Shown here piece after piece: positions 1 to 4,099 of a stretch of 5,022 nucleotides of DNA (positions are counted from its first letter, which is position 1; each line of letters opens with the position of its first letter). A program made the translations under genes and the position numbers. The stretch is taken from assembly GCA_018830745.1 (NCBI GenBank), contig JAHJRU010000216.1:1-5022 (forward strand), in the 5' to 3' direction. The stretch is from Chloroflexota bacterium (GTDB taxonomy: Bacteria; Chloroflexota; Dehalococcoidia; Dehalococcoidales; JAHJRU01). The notes beneath the pieces were generated by a model. That model searched no databases, had not been told where the DNA came from, and saw only the letters and a list, made by a program, of their open reading frames with translations.

Positions 1-259
1 AGAGCGGGGGAACGGGCACCAGGTCAACCTCCAGCCCAAGCCGCTTGAATATCTCGTCGCCGGGTCCGCCGCGATGCACCGCCATGGCGCCCGTGGGCAG
101 CTTGAAGCCTTCGACTTCATTGGTGGAGAACCGGCCGCCGATGCGCGCCAGCTTTTCCACCACCAGCACTTTGTGGCCCTGGTGCGCCAGTATGGCGCCA
201 GCACCCAGTCCGCCTATGCCGGAGCCTACCACCGCCACGTCGTACTTTAATTGTTCCAT
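1..259 (-). CDS. FAD-dependent oxidoreductase (CrtI/amine-oxidase-like), N-terminal part, cut by window start
   Basis: Only the first 86 residues are in the window; the gene continues beyond position 1. Seen: a beta strand (YDVAVV) runs into a dinucleotide-binding motif G12-S-G14-I-G-G17. An acidic residue, Glu35, lies at the end of strand 2 (VLVVEK), where such folds bind the adenosine ribose of FAD. A following I40-G-G-R43 resembles the GGR segment of phytoene-desaturase, protoporphyrinogen-oxidase and amine-oxidase type flavoproteins. These families oxidise or desaturate C-C or C-N bonds in the cytoplasm or at the membrane face; the substrate cannot be told from this fragment. The ATG at 259-257 is chosen because GGAGG (270-266) precedes it by 6 nt and the Rossmann strand begins six residues later. 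It is transcribed away from the sensor/thiolase genes, from its own candidate promoter. GC is about 67%, clearly higher than the gene across the divide. The FAD fold is certain; the subfamily is an estimate. Confidence 0.85.
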   Translation of the reverse strand, partial: MEQLKYDVAVVGSGIGGLGAGAILAHQGHKVLVVEKLARIGGRFSTNEVEGFKLPTGAMAVHRGGPGDEIFKRLGLEVDLVPVPPL

Positions 260-265
260 ATGTTA

Positions 266-270
266 CCTCC
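266..270 (-). promoter_or_regulatory. Ribosome binding site of the FAD oxidoreductase
   Basis: GGAGG read on the minus strand, 6 nt before the ATG at 259-257. It fixes the start of this gene, which otherwise has no stop nearby to define its N-terminus. Confidence 0.8.
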
Positions 271-291
271 GTTTCTCCTTTTCAAGCAATC

Positions 292-320
292 GGGCAGCCT
301 TGCATGGGTTGCCCTTTTTT
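292..320 (+). terminator. Intrinsic terminator-like hairpin with T-tract, facing right
   Basis: Bases 292-299 (GGGCAGCC) pair with 307-314 (GGTTGCCC) to give an 8-bp stem with one G-T wobble and a 7-nt loop. Six T residues follow at 315-320. An outer TTCAA (281-285)/TTGAA (319-323) match could extend the base. The T-tract lies only on the plus strand, so termination is predicted for rightward transcripts, that is, those antisense to the FAD oxidoreductase. Read leftward, the same hairpin would sit in the 5' leader of that gene, ending about 22 nt before its SD site. No rightward gene upstream is visible for it to end. Confidence 0.6.
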
Positions 321-351
321 GAATAGTCGGTAAAACTAAATATATTCATAA

Positions 352-380
352 ATTCTAGCGCCATTGGGGTAAAAAATCAA
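352..380 (-). promoter_or_regulatory. Candidate sigma70 promoter for the FAD oxidoreductase
   Basis: On the minus strand, TTGATT (380-375, 4 of 6 to the -35 consensus) is followed after 17 nt by TAGAAT (357-352, 5 of 6 to TATAAT). The start point would be near 345, giving a leader of about 85 nt that contains the 292-314 hairpin. It was found by eye in AT-rich DNA, where chance matches are common. Confidence 0.45.
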
Positions 381-414
381 ATCATCAGGCTGGAACGTAG
401 CATATGGGATTAAC

Positions 415-443
415 TTGATATTTAATTGACATTTGATATTAAA
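415..443. repeat. TTGATATT direct repeats and TTTAAT/ATTAAA inverted repeat over the -35 region (possible operator)
   Basis: TTGATATT occurs at 415-422 and again at 433-440, with a 7-of-8 copy (TTGACATT) between them at 426-433 that includes the -35 hexamer. A perfect 6-bp inverted repeat, TTTAAT (421-426) and ATTAAA (438-443), is centred on position 432. Placement over the -35 box is where a repressor or activator would bind. The DNA is very AT-rich, so chance similarity is a real alternative. Confidence 0.35.
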
Positions 444-455
444 ATAAATTATTAT
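426..455 (+). promoter_or_regulatory. Sigma70-type promoter for the V4R/thiolase operon
   Basis: A perfect -35 box TTGACA (426-431) is followed after 18 nt by TATTAT (450-455, 5 of 6 to TATAAT). Transcription would start near 462, leaving a leader of about 37 nt before the V4R start codon. It is the best promoter match in the window and lies back to back with the leftward candidate at 352-380. Confidence 0.65.
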
Positions 456-484
456 TCAAATTGTTGCCGTTAGTAATCACCCAT

Positions 485-490
485 AGGAGG
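485..490 (+). promoter_or_regulatory. Ribosome binding site of the V4R gene
   Basis: AGGAGG ends 8 nt before the ATG at 499. Another ATG at 491 touches the SD and is in a different frame, so 499 is the start. Confidence 0.8.
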
Positions 491-498
491 ATGGACCA

Positions 499-1050
499 AT
501 GGGCGAGAAGGTTATGGTTGATTTCCCTGGTTTCATTACCCGTGATAAAAATAACAGGCACTTGCTGGTGGGCGATGATAGCCATGTTCTGCTTAGCAAC
601 ACCATTATTGCCGACCTGCACCGCCAGCTGTTTGACTCCCTGGGATTTGACGAAGCGGCCAGGCTGATATATGGAGCCACCAAGAAAGGGACCCTGGAGG
701 TTCAAAGTAACCTGATAAGGGCGTACCGCGTCACTCTTAAAGGGGGAGATGACCTCGAAAATCGCATTTCCAGGTTCCCGCTTTATATTCAAACGTTTGG
801 TCATGGTAAAGGCAAGACCATAGAACGGGGTAAGGAATTTCTTTTTGAAGTAAAGAACTCCAGTATCGCCGAATACCTGAAGGAAAGTCAGCTGGGGCGG
901 CCGGTATGTTATTTTCTATGTGGTTTCTTTGCCGGGATGGCGGAGGCATATGCCGCACTGGTGGAGCCAGCCACTCACTATGATTGCGTGGAAACCAAGT
1001 GTATCGCCGCCGGAGCCTCCAACTGCGAATTTAAGCTCTCACCCAGTTAA
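499..1050 (+). CDS. Stand-alone XylR_N/V4R-type small-molecule sensor domain protein
   Basis: A 183-residue cytoplasmic protein with no visible signal peptide, membrane segment, HTH or ATPase part. Residues 30-65 (a hydrophobic helix, then SLGF, AARLIYGA and KKGT) resemble the XylR_N sensor region of phenol/toluene regulators. Residues about 125-180 match the V4R (vinyl-4-reductase) domain: GRPVCYFLCGFFAGMAEA, then E165-x2-C168-A-x-G-x4-C176-x-F. In MopR/DmpR-type regulators, the equivalent Cys, Glu, Cys, Cys set binds structural zinc next to the ligand pocket. Here C141, E165, C168 and C176 are all present, with E-C-C spacing of 3 and 8. The domain is known to bind small, often aromatic, ligands, or to act in tetrapyrrole and methanogen proteins; no catalytic role is visible. 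It is first in a rightward run leading to the thiolase genes, so a sensing role for that pathway is inferred. Domain assignment is firm; function is not. Confidence 0.85.
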   Translation: MGEKVMVDFPGFITRDKNNRHLLVGDDSHVLLSNTIIADLHRQLFDSLGFDEAARLIYGATKKGTLEVQSNLIRAYRVTLKGGDDLENRISRFPLYIQTFGHGKGKTIERGKEFLFEVKNSSIAEYLKESQLGRPVCYFLCGFFAGMAEAYAALVEPATHYDCVETKCIAAGASNCEFKLSPS

Positions 1051-1073
1051 GGGGGTGAAGAGCCTGACCTTAG

Positions 1074-1087
1074 AGTTTAGTTAAACT
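1074..1087. repeat. Short perfect inverted repeat in the V4R-small gene spacer
   Basis: AGTTTA (1074-1079) and TAAACT (1082-1087) form a perfect 6-bp inverted repeat with a 2-nt spacer, between the V4R stop and the start of the 53-residue gene. The arms are AT-rich and the loop is too small for a stable hairpin, so if it means anything it is a protein-binding site. Chance is likely. Confidence 0.25.
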
Positions 1088-1126
1088 TTCATATTTGTGG
1101 CTGCTAGTGGTTGGAAATTTGAAACC

Positions 1127-1132
1127 GGGAGG
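1127..1132 (+). promoter_or_regulatory. Ribosome binding site deciding the start of the small gene
   Basis: GGGAGG lies 4 nt before the ATG at 1137. It falls inside the possible N-terminal extension that would begin at TTG 1095. That TTG has no SD, which favours the 53-residue form. Confidence 0.7.
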
Positions 1133-1136
1133 CATT

Positions 1137-1298
1137 ATGCCTTATATCAGAGACAGGGATTTTGCCCGGATAAACGAACTGGTGCTGACGCTAAAGCAAC
1201 TGGCGGAGAAGGAAGGTTATACTTCTCTCCCTGATATCGCTGCCAGGGCGCTTAAAATCATGGAGAGGTATATTGTTGAGGCGGAGGAGGAAGAGTAA
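1137..1298 (+). CDS. Small helical protein of 53 residues with an acidic tail, unknown function
   Basis: I do not recognise this gene. It begins MPYIRDRDF, continues as a likely helix (about residues 9-27, INELVLTLKQLAEKEG), makes a turn at GYTSLPD, and ends in a second helix (DIAARALKIMERYIVEA) with a run of Glu. The order of strand-like start, helix, G-x-S turn and helix with an AxxAL core vaguely recalls ribbon-helix-helix DNA-binding proteins of the CopG/Arc type. The beta strand is atypical, so this is only a suggestion. There is no signal peptide or membrane segment. The start at 1137 is set by an SD at 1127-1132; an in-frame TTG at 1095 would add 14 residues with no SD. It lies 86 bp after the V4R gene and 60 bp before the thiolase, on the same strand, so it is probably co-transcribed. 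Balanced codon use and a good SD make it credible as a real gene. Confidence 0.65.
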   Translation: MPYIRDRDFARINELVLTLKQLAEKEGYTSLPDIAARALKIMERYIVEAEEEE

Positions 1299-1345
1299 GA
1301 GGGTTATATTAAGTTTTTCCTTTGAATAGCAATACAATTACAGTG

Positions 1346-1352
1346 AAAGGAG
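1346..1352 (+). promoter_or_regulatory. Ribosome binding site of the SCP-x type thiolase
   Basis: AAAGGAG ends 6 nt before the ATG at 1359, supporting that start for the thiolase. Confidence 0.75.
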
Positions 1353-1358
1353 CGGTAT

Positions 1359-2627
1359 ATGAGTAAACGGAAACTTGGTCGGGGGGTAGCGGTTGCTGGC
1401 TATGGCATGTCAAAGTTCGGGGTGTTGCCCGGTTTGGATTGCCGCGACATGTTCGTTGATGCTTTCAAAGACTTGGTGAATTCAGTGGATAAGGGACTCG
1501 ACCCAAAGGACGTAGAGGCTAATTACGTCGGTTGTTGCGGCGCCTGGAATTGGGAAGCCCAGGCTGGGATAGCCAAGTGGTGCACTGATTGGGCTAATCT
1601 GGTTCCCATACCATCAACAACCATTGATAATGCTTGTGCCAGCGCCTCGGTGGCTATCCGCAATGGTATTATCGGGATTGCCTCGGGACTCTACGATGTT
1701 GTCCTGGCTGGCGGCGTGGAGAAGATGACCACCCTGCCCACCGAGGGGACGACCCTGGTGCTGGCTACCGGAGCTGACAAGACGTGGGAGTGCTATGCCG
1801 GTTATACCTTCCCCGGACTTTATGCCACCATGGCTACAGCACACATGAATGAGTATGGCACCACGCCGGAAGACCTGATGGCGGTGGCTATAAAGAACCA
1901 CAACAACGGTGCCATAAATCCGGTGGCCCAGATGCCCAACACCATAACGCAGATTATGGAACAGCGGCAGGCCAGGGCCAGGGAGAAGGGCAAGCCGGTT
2001 CCAGGCTGGGTTACCGAGATGGATTTCCTGCATGACGACCAGTATAACCCCATGGTGGCCTGGCCCCTGCGGCTGTTTGACTGCTGTCCCATTACCGATG
2101 GCGCCGCCTGTGTTCTACTGGTAGCTGAAGACATAGCTAAAAATTTCACTGACACGCCGATTTATGTCACCGGGACAGGTCAGGCCAGTGGCCGGGCTCT
2201 CCACAGCCGGGATACGTTGACTTCTATACCGGCCAGCCAGATAGCCGCCAAGCAGGCTTATGAAATGGCCGGCGTCGGTCCGGCGGACATCAAGATTGCC
2301 GAGGTCCACGATTGTTTCACCATAGCGGAAGTAATGGCTATCTCCGACCTCGGATTCTTTAAGCCGGGTAAGGATGCGGCTACTGCGGCTGCCGAGGGTA
2401 AAACAGCCCGCGACGGCATTAAGCCAATCAATACCTCCGGTGGTCTTAAATGTAAGGGGCATCCGGTGGGCGCCTCCGGTGCCGGGATGATAGGTGAGGT
2501 ATTCCATCAGATGAGAGGTGAGGCCGGTGCCCGGCAGGTGCCAAATATGGATGTTAACCTGGCAATGACCCACAACGTTGGGGCACATGGTACCACCGTA
2601 GTAGTCCAAATATACGAGAGGAGATAA
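1359..2627 (+). CDS. SCP-x type thiolase (acetyl-CoA acetyltransferase family), DUF35-partnered
   Basis: A full-length 422-residue thiolase that would cleave 3-ketoacyl-CoA with CoA, or condense two acyl-CoAs, in the cytoplasm. Seen: nucleophile Cys93 in DNACASASVAIRNG; AGGVEKMT (117-124); ITDGAACVLL (245-254); the HDCF motif (His317-Cys319) that marks SCP-x/SCP2 thiolases; the GGLKCKGHPVGASG loop with His368; and a C-terminal NVGAHGTT (406-413) in place of the CxGGG loop of AtoB-type enzymes. In SCP2-type thiolases the HDCF cysteine is thought to replace the second catalytic cysteine, so C93, C319 and H368 look like a complete active site. This argues against the aldolase-type relatives such as Ltp2. 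There is no C-terminal SCP2 lipid-transfer domain. The DUF35 gene starts 4 bp downstream, as in thiolase/DUF35 complexes (archaeal acetoacetyl-CoA thiolase, BbsAB, Ltp2-ChsH2). Family is firm; substrate is unknown. Confidence 0.92.
   Translation: MSKRKLGRGVAVAGYGMSKFGVLPGLDCRDMFVDAFKDLVNSVDKGLDPKDVEANYVGCCGAWNWEAQAGIAKWCTDWANLVPIPSTTIDNACASASVAIRNGIIGIASGLYDVVLAGGVEKMTTLPTEGTTLVLATGADKTWECYAGYTFPGLYATMATAHMNEYGTTPEDLMAVAIKNHNNGAINPVAQMPNTITQIMEQRQARAREKGKPVPGWVTEMDFLHDDQYNPMVAWPLRLFDCCPITDGAACVLLVAEDIAKNFTDTPIYVTGTGQASGRALHSRDTLTSIPASQIAAKQAYEMAGVGPADIKIAEVHDCFTIAEVMAISDLGFFKPGKDAATAAAEGKTARDGIKPINTSGGLKCKGHPVGASGAGMIGEVFHQMRGEAGARQVPNMDVNLAMTHNVGAHGTTVVVQIYERR
2618..2623 (+). promoter_or_regulatory. 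Ribosome binding site of the DUF35 gene inside the thiolase end
   Basis: GAGGAG overlaps the last codons of the thiolase and ends 8 nt before ATG 2632, but 17 nt before the alternative in-frame ATG at 2641, so 2632 is preferred. Its position within the upstream gene suggests coupled translation and a fixed ratio of the two subunits. Confidence 0.7.
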
Positions 2628-2631
2628 CCCG

Positions 2632-3069
2632 ATGAGTGATATGCCTTTTACTGCAACCTCTTTTGATAAATTATGTGGCGAAAAGAAATTGATGGCTACG
2701 CGGTGTAAGGACTGCGGTAAGGTGGAGCTGCCGCCACGGCCAATATGCACCGGATGTAACAGCCAGAATATAGAGTGGACGGAGCTAAACGGCAAGGGCA
2801 AGATAGTTTCCTTCACGGTGATTGGCGTGGGTCCATGGACGATGATAAGTGAAGGTTATGACCGCAACAACCCTTACTGTTCCGGCATTGTTGAGGTTGA
2901 AGAGGGGCCCAGAATCAGCACCCAGATAATGGGGGTTGATGTAGCCAACCCGGAGAACATCAAGGTGGGCACACCGGTTACCGCCGACTTCGTGGAGCGG
3001 GGGAGTTTTTCCCTGGTGCCGGAGGTAGCCAATGTCAGGAAGACGTATCTGGTCTTTAAGGCTTCTTAG
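2632..3069 (+). CDS. Zn-ribbon OB-fold protein (DUF35), partner subunit of the thiolase
   Basis: A 145-residue protein of the usual DUF35 size. An N-terminal helix (to about residue 20) leads to a rubredoxin-type zinc ribbon with C25-x2-C28-G and C39-x2-C42. An OB-fold beta barrel follows from about residue 53 (GKGKIVSFTVI), including the typical turn at YCSGIVEVEEGPRI (82-95) and GTPVTADF near 113-120. In characterised complexes this subunit is not catalytic: it docks on the thiolase and helps to bind or channel CoA esters, as in the archaeal thiolase/HMG-CoA synthase complex and in BbsA of benzoylsuccinyl-CoA thiolase. All four zinc ligands are present. The gene begins 4 bp after the thiolase stop, so the two are almost certainly co-translated partners. 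No HMG-CoA synthase gene follows within the window. Domain call is firm; the partner call is strong inference. Confidence 0.92.
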   Translation: MSDMPFTATSFDKLCGEKKLMATRCKDCGKVELPPRPICTGCNSQNIEWTELNGKGKIVSFTVIGVGPWTMISEGYDRNNPYCSGIVEVEEGPRISTQIMGVDVANPENIKVGTPVTADFVERGSFSLVPEVANVRKTYLVFKAS

Positions 3070-3110
3070 TAGATTAAAGGGCGATTCTGCTTTATAGAGC
3101 TGGTGGAGTT

Positions 3111-3140
3111 TTGACCTCTGGCTTGGTGTAGTAGTATACT
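3111..3140 (+). promoter_or_regulatory. Candidate internal sigma70 promoter for the SDR/second thiolase
   Basis: TTGACC (3111-3116, 5 of 6) is followed after 18 nt by TATACT (3135-3140, 5 of 6 to TATAAT). The start point would be near 3147, giving a leader of about 79 nt before the SDR. It lies in the largest gap of the rightward gene run, with no clear terminator between the DUF35 stop and this site, so the SDR and second thiolase could be read both from here and from upstream. Confidence 0.5.
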
Positions 3141-3154
3141 TTTACTGGTATTAG

Positions 3155-3183
3155 TCCTCAATTGTTCGTGTGTGGTTTGAGGA
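3155..3183 (+). promoter_or_regulatory. Hairpin in the SDR leader
   Basis: TCCTCAA (3155-3161) pairs with TTGAGGA (3177-3183) to give a perfect 7-bp stem with a 15-nt loop, just downstream of the predicted start point. No T-tract follows, so it is not a standard terminator. It could be an operator or an RNA stem in the leader; no known riboswitch is recognised. Confidence 0.35.
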
Positions 3184-3225
3184 AAACTGTCGTATTCAAT
3201 TTGCTCCGTGCTTCGTTGAAGGGGA

Positions 3226-4011
3226 ATGAAGCTGACCAACGACAACGGGCTTGAAGGGAAAGTAGCCATCGTTACCGGTGCCAGTCGTGGTATCGGCAAG
3301 GCTATTGCTTTAGCCATGGCGCAGGCTGGAGCGGCGGTGGTGGTTGCCGCTCGGACGGTGGAAGAAGGTGGTCCCCTGGAAGGCACTATTCTTCAAACGG
3401 CGGAGGAAATCAAGGCTCAAGGTGGGCGGGCGTTACCGCTCAAAGCCGATGTAACCAGTGAAGCAGACGTCAAGGCTATGGTGGCTCAGGCCCTGGAGGA
3501 AATGGGGCAAATAGATATACTGGTCAATAATGCCGGCGGTACGGTGATACGTCCCTTTATGGAATTGAAGTTGAAGCACTGGGAGCTGGTTTTCAGGACG
3601 AACCTGCTGGGTACGGTAGCCTGTATCAAGGCGGTACTGCCCTCAATGATGGAGAGAAAATACGGACACATCATCAATATATCCTCGGCGGCGTCAATGA
3701 TTATCAACGAGCCCTTCACCGGTCTGGCTTATGATGTCTGCAAGGCTGGTCTCAACCGCCTTACCTGGGGACTGGCGGAGGAAATCAGGGGAAATAATGT
3801 GGCGGTTAATGCCCTGGTTCCCGAAAATACTACCAGTGAGGGGTGGAATTACTTGCACCCGGATGATGATAAGTCCAGCTGGCAGACCCCGGAGATGTGG
3901 GGTGGGATTGCTGTCTTTGCAGCTACGCGGGACCCGGGCACGTTTACCGGACGCATACTGACTACCGAGGAAGCGGAGAAGGAAATGGCTGGTGCTGGGT
4001 GGAAAATATAG
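3226..4011 (+). CDS. Short-chain dehydrogenase/reductase, HSDL2-like, without SCP2 domain
   Basis: A 261-residue classical-size SDR that would interconvert an alcohol and a ketone with NAD(P)(H). Seen: cofactor motif TGASRGIG (17-24), NNAG (101-104), Asn126, Ser153/154 and Y169-x3-K173, a full catalytic set. Arg21 and Arg43, with no acidic residue at the end of strand 2, favour NADP(H). The segment after strand 2 (RTVEEGG...GTILQTAEEIKAQGG, 43-67) and the late motif VNALVPENT, with PE replacing the usual PG, resemble HSDL2-type peroxisomal SDRs. The SCP2 domain found in human HSDL2 is absent. The ATG at 3226 is the only plausible start: a stop lies at 3217-3219 and the Rossmann strand begins ten residues in. 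However, the purine stretch AGGGGA ends directly against the ATG, so initiation may be weak. It is flanked by thiolases, which suggests 3-hydroxyacyl-CoA dehydrogenase activity (inference). Confidence 0.9.
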   Translation: MKLTNDNGLEGKVAIVTGASRGIGKAIALAMAQAGAAVVVAARTVEEGGPLEGTILQTAEEIKAQGGRALPLKADVTSEADVKAMVAQALEEMGQIDILVNNAGGTVIRPFMELKLKHWELVFRTNLLGTVACIKAVLPSMMERKYGHIINISSAASMIINEPFTGLAYDVCKAGLNRLTWGLAEEIRGNNVAVNALVPENTTSEGWNYLHPDDDKSSWQTPEMWGGIAVFAATRDPGTFTGRILTTEEAEKEMAGAGWKI

Positions 4012-4015
4012 GAGG
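4010..4015 (+). other. Orphan Shine-Dalgarno-like AGGAGG at the SDR stop codon
   Basis: AGGAGG overlaps the SDR TAG stop (4009-4011), but no ATG, GTG or TTG lies within the next dozen bases and no ORF follows. The next gene has its own SD 73 bp later. It may be a remnant of a lost gene or a chance match. Confidence 0.4.
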
Positions 4016-4087
4016 CGGAACTCGCGCTAGCCTGTAGCACATTGTCCTCGGCTATAAGTTACCTGGAAACCTTAATAAAAACAAAAC

Positions 4088-4093
4088 GGGAGG
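4088..4093 (+). promoter_or_regulatory. Ribosome binding site of the GTG-started second thiolase
   Basis: GGGAGG ends 6 nt before GTG 4100. No ATG is suitably placed, and the thiolase family's opening strand (EVVIVSAARTPFG) begins at residue 4, so the SD decides the GTG start. Confidence 0.8.
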
Positions 4094-4099
4094 AAAACT

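Noticed and set aside
45..326. Plus-strand open frame of 93 codons at the left end
   Set aside because: It is antisense to the FAD oxidoreductase and gives a low-complexity Pro/Ser/Thr-rich translation; the Rossmann motif on the minus strand is decisive.
439..958. Minus-strand open frames opposite the V4R gene
   Set aside because: The V4R motifs and the strong SD show that the plus strand is coding.
1095..1136. N-terminal extension of the small gene from TTG 1095
   Set aside because: There is no SD before the TTG, while a GGGAGG inside the extension serves the ATG at 1137.
1309..1338. Possible promoter TTAAGT-N18-TACAAT before the SCP-x thiolase
   Set aside because: The -35 matches at only 3 of 6 positions, and the predicted start point would fall at the edge of the SD; too weak to list.
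1614..2033. Minus-strand open frame of 139 codons inside the SCP-x thiolase
   Set aside because: Fully antisense to catalytic-core coding sequence and without a family signal.
2115..2816. Long open frame of 233 codons on the minus strand across the thiolase/DUF35 junction
   Set aside because: It lies opposite two well-supported genes with clear family motifs, has no SD of note, and its translation matches no recognisable fold; it follows from codon bias of the plus-strand genes.
3070..3110. Search for a terminator after the DUF35 gene
   Set aside because: Only short imperfect complementarity and no stem with a T-tract, so no terminator is called.
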